Shown: positions 1 through 10,391 of the stretch, one piece after another
Layout of the letters: every line of letters starts with the position of its first letter
Position numbering within the stretch: position 1 is the stretch's first letter
NCBI RefSeq assembly: GCF_014898815.1
Contig: NW_026515545.1
Span: 1,984,001-2,048,000 of the forward strand
DNA: 64,000 bases
Reading direction: 5' to 3'
Source of the DNA: Panonychus citri
Taxonomy: Eukaryota; Arthropoda; Arachnida; Trombidiformes; Tetranychidae
Made by a program: the position numbers and the translations under genes
Notes under the pieces: model-generated
Databases searched by the model: none
The model's input: the letters and a program-made list of their open reading frames with translations, nothing else
Told to the model about the DNA's origin: nothing

Positions 1-998
1 AAATGCGAAAAATACTCATTTCAATCTTATGAATCGATTTTTGATCGGTAGCTGAAAAAAGAAAAAAATTCTTATTCTTTTTTCCTATCAAATTTCAAAG
101 AATTGATAGAACTTTGGAAAATTCTTAGATTCCAATTTAATCTACAAGTTACTTTCTCTCCAAAGTGATTTAATATCCAAATTCTCGCTCCTATTACTTA
201 ATCAACTATCATCATCTTATATTCACCATTATTATCATGATGAAAGAAAATAGGAAAATTAAGCTTCTCATCGTTATCATAATTAACTTCTAAAGAAATG
301 CTATCATCATGAATTGTTTATCTAGAATGATTATCATCTGATAAGTATGAATTCACGGGCGAAATAAAGTCAACGAAAGTATTTATCATTATATTCCAAA
401 GAAAATGTTTTATAACATTGGTGATAAATTAACAATTCTCGGTTGAATGAAAATCCATAGACAGAGAGAAGCAAAAAAAAGTTCCAAAAGACTTGTAACA
501 ATAATTTCATATTATTCTCAATGAATTATTTATCTATCATATTATTTCATTTCCATGTCAACATTGAATTATCTCATATTAATAATAATATTTCCTCATC
601 ATCTTAAATAACAAATCCTCTTCCCAGATTACATGTTACTCTTTGTTAATAGAATATTATTTTCCAATCATTAAATATTAGTTAATTTGAGATTTGAAAT
701 GATGAACGGAAAGATATTCCAATTATATTACCATTTGCATAATATTAATAATCTAATCAAAGATAATCTGAATTAATGATTTTCTTTTCTTCTTGATAAC
801 ACAAGAAATTGTCTATTCTAGTTTCTAGAGAGTAAATTTAATATAATATTCTGTCTCTGTGATTAACAGAAAGTTCTTGACCAGAGTTCAATTGTCAACT
901 GTCATGTTCAGTCTAATCAACGATTCAATGTAATAATAATAATATTATTTTTCTTTTTGTCTCAACTTCTTAAAAAGACTTAAATCTTTTACCAAATA
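1..998. other. Left flank, no gene seen
   Basis: AT-rich sequence left of the transposon. It contains short ATC runs and no open frame with coding character on either strand. No exon-like segment with paired splice sites was recognised. It is probably the host sequence into which the element at 999-10391 inserted. Confidence 0.6.
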
Positions 999-1040
999 CT
1001 CAGGGTTAATTGGTTCACACTTACATCATCCCAATCAACA
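999..1040 (+). repeat. Left terminal inverted repeat
   Basis: It begins CTCAGGG and ends with the 14-bp block CATCCCAATCAACA (1027-1040), which is exactly inverted at 10347-10360. The middle is conserved only in part. The flanking bases (AAATA on the left, GAGAT on the right) give no target duplication. Confidence 0.7.
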
Positions 1041-1416
1041 GTTCGGAGTCAAAATTGAATCAAAAAGATGGCCGAAATGACAACTTTCAATCAATTTTGA
1101 CTCAAACTTTTTTGATCAATTTTTGAACACTTTTTACTCATTTTTGATACAACTATTTCGAATAGTTGAAATCACGGAAATGATAAAATGGAGATCTTTT
1201 TGAATTGGTGCGAATCATAGTCTGATTCGACTTTGATTCAAATATTTTAATTCACAAAAGATTGAATGAAAAGATGTAGAAACAGAATTTCAATATAATT
1301 AAATAGAAATTGAAAGGATTCATCTTCATCTATTTATTATCGAAATGCAGTATATTATTTCAAAGTCAAACATATTTAATGAAAATTAATAATTAGAAAA
1401 TTTATCAAAATTTTTC

Positions 1417-3483
1417 TCAGAAACAATTTGGATCGAAAATATCAGAAACATTGTCACCATTATCAGCCTCGAAATACTCATCGTCAGTATCATTTTCATC
1501 AACGTCTTTTTCTGAACTTTGATTTTCTTTACTAGTGGTGGCTTGAAAACTATTTTCACGTCGAATATGCGACAAATTTTCTTTTTCTTTTTTGTCTTGT
1601 TTATTTTCTTTCTTTGAAGTAAATTCATCATATTTATTCGAATCAGATTCAATATCAGAGCTACTAGATTTTCTTTCTCGTTTCTTCTGGCCTCCTTTGA
1701 TTGGTTTTCTTCCATCATTTTTCCTTTTCTGACTTGCAATTCCAGAATTCAACGCAGAAATTTCTTTTCCTATTCTCATTCGAATTTGTTTTTCCAAAGC
1801 ATCATTATAATCGTGAATATTGCATTTTCTAAGAATATGTTCTGGGGAAAATAAATTGAAAATTAAATTTCGAAACAGTAAATGACCCAAAGAAGCAAAA
1901 AAAGTAAGTATGAATCAGTTATATTTTCCATACCGATAAATGCCTGAACTCTGTCTTGTCCTCGAATGAAATCAAAATCGCCAACAAGTGGTTTATCGTA
2001 GGGTTCACTGAATCCCCATGCAACAGCTAGTGGAATAGAAATTCTATTTTCTTTACCTTGAGAAATGACTTTTCTGAAGTATTCAACTTCATCCTCTGTG
2101 TAGTTTTTTCTTCCCAAAGTTATGTGATTAATATATGATGTTGGAAAGGCAGTTTTTGTTAGCTGATAAGCTATCGAACATGGATTATTCCCTTTTGCTT
2201 GGCAAATCGCAGATTTATACTTATTAATACTCAATTCTACTTTACCTTCAAGAAAAATTCTGCCTTTTGATTTTGACTTTCGAGTTTCATCAATATCAGG
2301 AATTTGAATCATCTCTTTTTTTTCATCAGAGATCTTTCTACAGAGAAGGTTTGAAATGAAAGATACAATATCAATCAAGTCAATAATTACACTTCCATTC
2401 ACATCAACAAGGGAGAGAAGATTCTTCTTTTTCAAAACTGTATCAATCCTTGATTCCAATTTATCCAATAAATGGCTCTCAGAATGCTTGATTTTTTCTC
2501 TTTTTTTTGCTCGATTTCTTGCTCAGGGTTATATCTCTCTTCCTCTTTTGGCAGCTCCGTAATCCTGTTCTTGTTCGTGGGTTCATCACCATCGCTATTG
2601 AAATCAGGATTTTCTTTCTCATGAAAACGAGAATGTTTACCAATTGAATCACTTTCCTTCTGAGATGTTCCATCCATAGATTTGTGAGAACCTGACATTT
2701 TCCCTCTCTGAAGAGCTTTTTTGAATTCAATGTATGATGCGTTATTCATCTTTGGATAATCAAGAAATGAAAATTCACGGTCGGGTTTGTGTTGAATCTT
2801 GAAACTTAGTTGCGCGTTTCCAATCATCTTTTCACAGTTTTTCCACTTTGGATTATTTTCACGTTCCTCGTCATGTTTTCACTTCAAATGCGTTTTCTGA
2901 GATATGAGAAAATTGTTTAGAGAATTAGAATCATAAAAATTTTATAATTAAAAGAGAACTTACTATTGAAATTATTTCACCCATTAGGCAATATGAATCG
3001 AATTCTAGTTGAAATAGGTTGAAGAAATCCTCTGAATTTGTCAAATGGCCATTCGAATCCAAGCTTCAAAAGTTTCTCTTTCGATAGATTCAAAAGAACA
3101 GGTTGTTTGATTCTTTTCAATTTTTCATCAACAACAAAAGGAAGAAAAAGAACATAGAATAAGCCATTCTCATTCTCACGAAACAGATTAAGTTCACTTG
3201 AACTGGTTTCTGGATTATCGTAGATTTGACTTATTTGAGTAGAATGTTTAGAAACTCTTTTCATAGATATCACTGGTGCACTTGATGGAAATGAAATATC
3301 ATTGCTTTTTTTAGATTCGATGACTTGCGAAGAAGATGTTTTCGATGTGATGTCAGAATTGATCTTTTTCTTTTGACCATCTTTCAATAAACTATCCGAT
3401 GGCTCTGTACGCGAGTATTTTTTCACTTGACATGTAGAAATTGAGGAAACATTTGATCTTTTTCTCACTTTACTTTTGTACAT
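1417..3483 (-). pseudogene. Transposon accessory protein B (paralog of A), frame-broken
   Basis: Function unknown; no family is recognised with certainty. Parts seen: a first exon from ATG at 3483 to about 2978 (Ser/Lys-rich, then a hydrophobic segment); a middle exon with open frame from about 2850 to 1934; and a last exon 1841-1417, joined by a clean phase-1 intron (1933-1842). The middle exon has an acidic/Lys-rich linker, then a helical segment with a YKSAIC motif, a FPTSYI motif and a G-rich loop. It ends QDRVQAFI, a signature shared with paralog A. The last exon is basic, then Ser/Asp/Glu-rich, ending DPNCF. The frame shifts by -1 at an eight-T run (2501-2508; A8 on the coding strand). 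A TGA lies in frame near the start of the middle exon, and the first splice is unclear. The segment around FPTSYI is loosely like BEN or DUF4806 domains; that is weak inference. Confidence 0.55.
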
Positions 3484-3883
3484 ATTACAGTTAATTTCAA
3501 CTAGTTAGAAGAAGTAAACTTTTCAACAGCGTGAATATAAATGAAGAGTAAGTTCAATAAACAAAATTTATTTTGTAATCAAATTGTAAAGGAAACGGAA
3601 ATTCAAAAATGAAAAATAGATTGGATGAGAGAGGGTTGAAATCTCCTCTTGAAAAATTTTGATTGGACTGTTGAAAGATATTTGATTGGAAATTCATAAG
3701 TTGATTTGAAGGGGAAAGAAAATCTTTCTTACTAAATATGGGGTTGAAGTAGTTTCCCCTGCATAATTTCAAGTTGTGTAATAATTTTGTTGAAAGTAGA
3801 ATTTTGTCTGTTGAAAAAAATGTAATCTTCACTGCTAATTGGAAGAAATTTGAAAAAATTGTATTTGAATTTTTTGATGGAAC

Positions 3884-6387
3884 TCACGGTTTTGGCAAAT
3901 CTGAGAAAATACTTGAAGGTATGTTGTTCTTACTTGCCAGTTGATTAAGCCAAGCTAAAAGTTCCGGTGTCATCTTAGGTGGAGCAACATCGGATGTTGA
4001 ATCTTTTTTTTCTTCATGAAACTTTTCGGCAGACCGCTTTTGCTTTTCAGTCGACTGTAGATTAGACGAAACATCTGGTTCAATAATTTCTTGGCTATTT
4101 GATGGGCTATCTGAATCCCGGTCAATCTGTTTTGGGATTTCCTGGGTGAATGGTATTATTACAGAATCACTTGTAGACGCATGAAACAAATCAGTTGTTG
4201 TTTCTAAATTCGGTTGATTAACAACTTTAACTTTCTTGACAAAATCTTTTTGAGTTTCTGCAGCTCTTTTCCGTCCCGAAGAATCTGTCGCAGCCATCTT
4301 TTCTGTTTCAATAAATCCAGAATCATCGTGAGAACTTTTGGAATCGTGTTTTTCATGATCAGCGTTTTCAGTGGCAATGGAATTTGTATTTTGAGATTCA
4401 AATTCTTGAATTGCAAGATTTTCCGCTTCAATTAATTCTTGCTCATTTTCAGTAGCTGGAAAATCAATTTCAGCTTGCGGCTCAGCCAATTTGACACTCG
4501 AATTACTGATCGAATCATTATCCATTCGTCTCTCTAACGCAGCCTTTTTTTCTCGTAGTTCTTTTTCAATTTTCTGTTTAAGCTTTTCTTCTTCAAGAAG
4601 TTTCATTGCTTCCTTGTGTTGTAATCTTTGAGCTTCTTGTGAGTTTGGTAGATCCAGAACTTCATCTTCATCGCCACCAAAGAACGTTTTATCCGGACTG
4701 TCTGTAGAAATCGTTTCAGTTACCTGTCTTTCATCATGATCAGATTTCTCATCATCAGAAGCCATCATCTCAGCATAGGTTTTTCGCTTTGGTCTAGGTG
4801 ATGAAGAATTTGAATCAGACCAAATCTCTGAAGAGCTTGATTCTTCTTCACTTTCAACGTCCTCACAAGAAACTTGAAAATCCGAGTCGAATTCAATTGT
4901 ATCGTAATAAAGAGGTTCATCTTTTGGAGCTGGATTCGGGAATTTACTTCTAGCGTAGTAAAGAGATTTGGCCAAGTGTGAAAGAAGTTTTGTTTTTGTT
5001 GCGTTATCGTAGGAAGCTTTTCGAGCTTTTCTCACAACATGATCTAAATTCCAAAAAATAAAAAGTTAGAAAATTGCAAATTAAATAGAAATTTAAACAT
5101 ACCAATCAATGCTTGTAACCGAGATTCACCTAATCCCATCTGCTGCAACCCTTCGCATGGATTCTTGAGAGGATATTGATTATTCCAAATTGTAACTAGT
5201 GATTGACGACCACCATGACCTCGACAAGTAACATCACGAACCCAATGAGTAGGGAAACAATTGTGAATTATATTGTTGAGAAGTAACTTTTCCAATGCTA
5301 AATCAGCTTGAATCGGATCATCATTTTTTCCAAGTTTCTTATTCACCGCGAATTTATATCTACTTGTTTGAAGAGGAAGAATTCCTTCGACGTAAGTGAT
5401 GTCCCCTTGCTCGTTTGTCTGATCAACTTCAGGCAAAATACGAATATCTTTCGTTTCTTCACCTGAAAATGTTACCTTGAATTCTTTTTGTGAACAAGAG
5501 ATGAGATTGTTATGAGAAAGTGTGAGAATTTCTATAACTTTCATCAACTCCAAAGCAAAGTTTTGACAAGTCCGAACGGACAAATTTCCAATTGCTTGTT
5601 TCAGAGGATAATTCAATTTTGTTTTGAGCTTGATCATTGCTTGAAAATTCTTTCTGTTCAGAATCAATTTTATTCTTTGGAAAGTCAACTGAATCATCTT
5701 TGTTTGATTCAGTAGTTGAAGCGCTTGTATTTATAGCTTTCGAAGTAGATGGAGTCGGTTCTTGTTGTTCTTGAGATTTTTTCTTGATTTTTTCTTGGTT
5801 TTTTCTTGCTGAATCAACCAAAAAAAGGAAAGATTGAAATGAATTCTCCGAAATGGTTGGAAGACCTTTCGATGCTGTTTCATACGTTTGAATTCTGAGA
5901 TTTTCGATGTTCAACCAGATCGAAATTTTTTTCTGTAGATTCGGAAACTTACACGACGCAAATCTCCGGAAATATTTGAAAGCCTCTCCAAGATCCTTCG
6001 AATCATCTTAAAATTGAAGTAGATAAACAAATTAGGTCATTGATAGGGTTAAAAAAATCACTTACCTGAGACGATAACAATAAGCGCTGGTACAGGTTTG
6101 GAGTCAAAAATAGAGATGTTAATCAAGTTGCTTTTCTTGATCTTGAAATTTGTAAAATCATTTGGAACCAAGATTGAGTCCATCTTGAAACACACAGGCA
6201 CTGTTCTAGTTTTTTGACCGTAGTCTTTCACCTTGACCAAAGCTGTAATAATTTTTTCATTCATCATCAACTTGAACAATGATCCAAGTAAAGTTGATTG
6301 ATTTGAAACCACGGATTTATCAAGACGCGATTTGTAAGGCTTAACTAGTTTAAAAGAATATCTTTTTCTCGATGGTTTACTTTCCAT
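3884..6387 (-). pseudogene. Transposon accessory protein A (paralog of B), frame-broken
   Basis: Function unknown. Exon 1 runs from ATG 6387 (MESKPSRKR) to 6066, phase 1. Exon 2 starts at 6006 and is open to 5510; the matching downstream frame (5697-5103) is offset by one base, so a one-base indel lies somewhere in 5590-5697. A phase-1 intron (5102-5044) leads to the last exon, 5043-3884. Exon 2 carries a Ser/Glu/Gln-rich linker, then a segment with YKFAV, FPTHWV and CRGHGGR, ending ESRLQALI. The last exon begins with a basic DHVVRKAR stretch and continues with a long Asp/Ser/Glu-rich, coiled-coil-prone tail. Segment order, the YK.A motif, the FP.. motif, the .R.QA.I ending and the intron position all match gene B, so the two are tandem duplicates. 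The stop overlaps a good donor (CC|GTGAGT at 3893), which could splice to 3775 and give a longer Asn-rich tail ending at 3554. An acidic-tailed DNA-binding accessory role is inference. Confidence 0.6.
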
Positions 6388-6728
6388 ACACGGGAACAAT
6401 TGTAAAATAATTAAAAAAGAATTGACTTTTCTTAAAATGAATTGAAATCAATTAAAATTGCTCAAACGCAGCTGATAAAAGAAAAATTCGATTAGAATTA
6501 TCAAAACCGGAAATCGAATTTAGAAGGTAAAATATTCTCTTCAATCTGATTGGTTGTTGGCCGTTCGTTACCAACGCTACCTGTTGTCAAGACGATAACT
6601 AAAAACCTCGCTTGACCCATGTGGTTTTTATCTTAGTAATCAATATACTAAACAGTTTTTGACTCTTATCACAAAAAATTAAGAATTTAAAAAAAAGAAA
6701 TTATTTAATTTTGTTACTTATAACCATA
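6388..6728. promoter_or_regulatory. Divergent promoter region between accessory gene A and transposase
   Basis: These 341 bp separate the ATG of gene A (minus) from the ATG of the transposase (plus). They must therefore hold both promoters, or one bidirectional one, unless distant exons exist. No clear TATA box was seen. The function is inferred from layout only. Confidence 0.4.
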
Positions 6729-9175
6729 ATGAGTCGGAACAGAAGTGAACATCGTAGGAATCGTATACAACATCGATACGAAAATCTTTTGTATCTATTC
6801 AATGTCCCATCGCTAGATACAGACGATTCTATTGAGAGTGAAATAAGCTTTTCTTCTTGTGAATTCAGTGATAATTTATCTGTCTCATCATCATCTCCTA
6901 GTGAACCATATACGTCTGATGAATCAGACAATTTCGATCAATTTGATTCTGCTGGAATTAATCCGGACAAATCAATCTATTCAGAGGTGCTTTTTTCTAC
7001 TCTCTTATCACAAGTGGGCTTAAATTTGACAGCGTGTGATATTATTGTGAATCTTGTTAATTGTTTCAACTCTAGATTCTCTAAGGATCCAATTCTTTTC
7101 CCAAGTATACGATATTTTTGGGAATCAAAAGCCCATGAAATCAATGTGAAAGTGTTTATCTTGTGCCAATTTAACCATGCACATGGCCCATTTTCAGGAG
7201 AACCCAAATTTTTTCCACCTTATGAATGTGAAACAACTCTTCAACCCGCTAAGTTACAGAATGGAAACTACTTTCTACATATTCCTCTAAGACATCAGCT
7301 GGAAAATATTCTTCCTATTCTTAATTATTCATGTTGGTTTGACAACGAATCGATTCCTGATATTTCAAATTCAATTCAAGCAAAAAAAGTAAAAGAATCA
7401 GTAGATCGAGAATCTGGTACAATGCGTCTAACATTGACGATTCATGCTGATGAAATATCCGTTGGTAAAAGTTCAACAGAAAAAATTTTTCCGGTTTTCA
7501 TTTCAATCAATGAGTTGAAAAAAGAATATCGCAGAAAGTTTTTCTTCTTGGTTGGTTTATTTATTGGAAAACAAAAACCACACGTCGAGTGTTTCTTAGG
7601 ACCAATTTGCGAAGAATTGAAAGATCTATCAATTAATCCTGTTGATTGGACAACTGAACTATCAGAAAATTTTTCAGCTACTTTTCATTTGATTGCTCTC
7701 ATAGCTGATGCTCCGATGAGAGCATATCTGAGGAATGTTAAACAGTTCAATCACACATTTGGATGTGACTGGTGTCGTCTTGAAGCATCAACTTTCAATG
7801 GTGCAAGAATGTTTCCATATCGTAGTCAAGAGCAATTAGAAAGATTGAAAAGAAGACAAGGTGATTTTTTAGAGTTTCAACGTTTTTACAAAGAAAACAC
7901 TTCGGTGAATCTTGATTTCAACAATAGATTCCAAGGATTCAATGGTGTTACTCCGTTATTGATGTTGGCAGATTTTGACATGGTACTTGGAACAGCTGTT
8001 GAACCAATGCACAGCATAAGTTTGGGTGTTTTTCGAAATTTAATCATGAAAGGATTTCTCCAATCACAGGAAAATATTTTTGAAAATAGAATCGATCGAA
8101 ATATTTTCAAACGAGAATTCAGCCAGAGATTGATTTCTATTTCCGTGCCAACCGAGTTCACAAGAACACCAAGAAGCCTGGACGTAATCAAATATTGGAA
8201 AAGCAATGAGATCGATTCCTTATTATGTTATTTTTTCTATCTAACTGCGAAGGGACTATTGAAGCCATGAATTATTCATCACGTTTAACACTTTCAAGAC
8301 TCTATTATCTTTCTCATGTTTCAACTGAATCTTCTTCGAAAGTCATGGAAATAAGTAACATGGTTGAAGAGTTTCAGAAAGGTTGTCTTGAAATTTATGG
8401 CGAAGGTTTCATGTCATACAACTGCCACATTCTTTCACATTTGGCTGATTCGGTTTTTCATCTTGGACCAAACTCGAATGTAACTTCATATCCTCTTGAA
8501 GACTATATGGGACAACTGAAGTTGAAAGTTCATCGTTATTCCAATATCGGATCATCGCTTGTTCGCTTTTTTATGGCAGATTTTAAATACAGAGAGTACA
8601 AAATAAAAATGCTAAATAAATGGAATCTCACTTTCAAGGAGAGAAAATATTTCAAAATTCAAGATGATAAATCTAAAACTACGACAGTTCCAGATAAAAA
8701 ACCTCAAGGTTCAAGAGAAAATGACCATCGATCGGTTCTAAACTTAATGATGGAAAAAAATAGATGTTGGAATCGATCTTCATTGCAAAATCTGAATTAC
8801 TTGCGGTCTATTAAGTTGAATGGGAAAAGATATTCAACATCAGCTTATTGTGCTCAAAGAAAACGTGATGACTCTCAAATCAAAGATATTGATGGAAAAT
8901 TCTACAATATTAAATACATTGTTGAATATAATTCGAAAGTATTTTTTTTCTGTCATGAATATTCAACTAAAATCGTTCAGATAAAATTCACTGGATGCAA
9001 TGGATTCTTTTCTTTTCCTCTTGAAAACATTCACGAAATAATCAAGAAAATGGAAACACTTTCCATGGTGGAAACTGACAAAATTCATTCGAAAGTAATT
9101 CATGTCGAAAGCTCTTCCTTTCACTTTAAATATACCAAAGATCATCTTGTTGAACAATTTCTACTTAATAAGTAG
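6729..9175 (+). pseudogene. TNP2/CACTA-like DDE transposase, one frameshift
   Basis: Catalyses cut-and-paste movement if functional. The first frame runs from ATG 6729 to TGA 8270; the second continues to 9175. Together they give about 815 residues, normal for the family. The N-terminus is Arg-rich, then Ser/Asp-rich. A NGNYFLHIPLRHQL segment matches the region after the zinc ribbon in relatives, but the Cys pairs expected before it are largely missing. Next come LTIHADE (first catalytic Asp), FPVFISINEL, LIADAPMRA (second Asp), GCDWCR (conserved Cys pair) and AVEPMHSISLG. In the last, Glu stands where many relatives have the Asp of the D.MH motif. RTPRSL and YWKSNE follow. After the break come the conserved YGEGFMSYNCHILSHLAD and PLEDYMGQLK segments. 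The two frames join near 8262-8271, where one base seems to be missing. No slippery heptamer is present, so decay or an assembly error is likelier than recoding. Confidence 0.8.
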
Positions 9176-9216
9176 ACTCACTGGGTTTCTGGAATGGATC
9201 AATCAAGTTCAGTAAA

Positions 9217-9357
9217 CTTCGCGCGTAATCCGTTTGAAATCAATTTCGAAAACGCTATTTCGCCCATTCTGTTGAATGGACAATTCAAGCTCATTTAGCT
9301 TCGCGCCTAATCTATTTGAAATGAATTTCGTTCGAAAACGCTATTTGGCCCATTCTC
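9217..9357. repeat. Two-copy tandem repeat (~82 bp period) upstream of the small acidic gene
   Basis: The segment 9217-9271 (starting CTTCGCGC, ending GCCCATTCT) recurs with a few changes at 9299-9357. It lies between the transposase stop and the small gene's 5' UTR intron, so it may be a duplicated promoter element; that is inference. Confidence 0.7.
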
Positions 9358-9574
9358 TGTCTCTGTGTGTTTTGTTTTGTTCATGTCAATTTTTTGAATC
9401 AACTTTTTCTTCGCCCAAGTGCCTTTTCTTTTAATTGTGAAATTTCATCATTTTAATCAACTAACTGTGGAACAATTCATTTCGTGAAAGTCAAAATCAA
9501 AGGTAAGTCATTAAGTGAAATCTTATAACAAATTCATTGATTCTAATTCACATCCTTTCTTGGCGTTTTAGAAA

Positions 9575-9793
9575 ATGGGAAACATTATTGTCGCATTATT
9601 GTCTGAATGTTATCGCCATGAAAACAAACAAACAAGTGATTCAAATGTGAAAATAAATCGTTCAGATGATCTCGTGATGGATTATGAATTGGAATTTCCG
9701 AAAATGGAAACGGATTCATTGTCCGAAAATATGGATTATGATGATGAAATAGAATCAATGGATTTTCTTTTCACAGATATTGGCATTTACTGA
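9575..9793 (+). CDS. Small acidic protein of the transposon (72 aa) with a 5' UTR intron
   Basis: Function unknown. The ATG at 9575 lies four bases after a textbook acceptor (TTGGCGTTTTAG, ending 9571). The matching donor AG|GTAAGT starts at 9503, giving a 69-nt intron just before the start codon; this supports a real transcript. The protein begins MGNIIVALL and is strongly acidic in its second half (MDYDDEIESMDFLF). It has no membrane span and no recognisable domain. It sits in the same orientation as the transposase, 400 bp downstream, inside the TIRs. It could be a regulator of the element or simply a short decayed gene. Confidence 0.5.
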   Translation: MGNIIVALLSECYRHENKQTSDSNVKINRSDDLVMDYELEFPKMETDSLSENMDYDDEIESMDFLFTDIGIY

Positions 9794-10346
9794 TAACTCT
9801 TTTCAAAAAAAGCCACTTTCCAGACCGTAAATTTCTGAGAATCATTTTTATATTCAAATGTTCATAACTGTTACAATTTCTAACAAATTCTATCACTTTG
9901 CCTATTTATTCACTGCCATTTTTATGATCTCAATTGAAATTCTATATTTCCATCAATGTAATCAATCAAAAAAATTTCAGTAAACAAAAACTTGAAAGAT
10001 TCAGCTAAAAAAAGCTTCTGATTTTCTTTCAACTTGAATCAAGATTTAAAACGCGCTTTGATTTCGTAAAGACTTTCAGTCAAAAGTGAAATTGATAAAA
10101 AACATATCCGAAACGGATTCTGATTCGGCTATCGGATACTATCTTTTTGGATTCATTTTATAATTTAGCTATTTGAATCTGATTATTTTTCTAAATTTCA
10201 ATCAAATCTTTTTTTTTGAAAGATTCGTCTAATTTGAATCAATTTTGATTCAAAATGAAGTCAAAAAATTTTTGATTCAAAACTGTATCAAAATTTGAAT
10301 CAATTCTGAATCAAAACCTCTCCAAATTTGATCAAAAAATTTTGTA
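9794..10346. other. Right subterminal region of the transposon
   Basis: No gene. From about 10080 it is dense in GATTCAAA/TTTGAATC-type repeats, mirrored by similar motifs at about 1041-1260. This is the usual layout of subterminal transposase-binding sites. Confidence 0.5.
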
Positions 10347-10391
10347 TGTTGATTGGGATGTCCTCTCGGTGTAAATTGGTAATTCCCTGAG
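10347..10391 (-). repeat. Right terminal inverted repeat
   Basis: Read on the minus strand it starts CTCAGGG, then AATTACC and TTTACACC, then the 14-bp core shared with 1027-1040. It is 3 bp longer than the left end because of small indels in the middle. Confidence 0.7.

Larger units (their letters stand above)
999..10391. mobile_element. 9.4 kb TIR DNA transposon with TNP2/CACTA-like transposase and paralogous accessory genes
   Basis: The left end (999-1040) and the reverse complement of the right end (10347-10391) both start CTCAGGG. They share TTYACAC-like sequence and end in an identical 14-bp core, CATCCCAATCAACA. Inside each end is a zone rich in GATTCAAA-type subterminal repeats (about 1041-1260 and 10080-10340), where transposases of this kind often bind. 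Between the ends lie a transposase (6729-9175, +), a small acidic ORF (9575-9793, +) and two paralogous genes on the minus strand. The transposase matches the animal/fungal EnSpm (CMC-type) group by its DDE-like motifs. However, the ends do not begin CACT and no target-site duplication is visible next to them, so the superfamily and exact ends are inference. The three long genes each carry one frame break, so this copy is probably dead but young. Confidence 0.75.

Noticed and set aside
990..1005. Target-site duplication of the DNA transposon
   Set aside because: Bases beside the two ends (AAATA and GAGAT) do not match for any length from 2 to 8.
5510..5600. Short intron joining the two frames of gene A
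   Set aside because: The only GT-AG pair found would remove about 50 bases that include sequence homologous to gene B; a one-base indel is simpler.
999..10391. Maverick/Polinton or other virus-like element
   Set aside because: No DNA polymerase B, integrase, ATPase or capsid genes. The transposase and short TIRs fit a cut-and-paste element.
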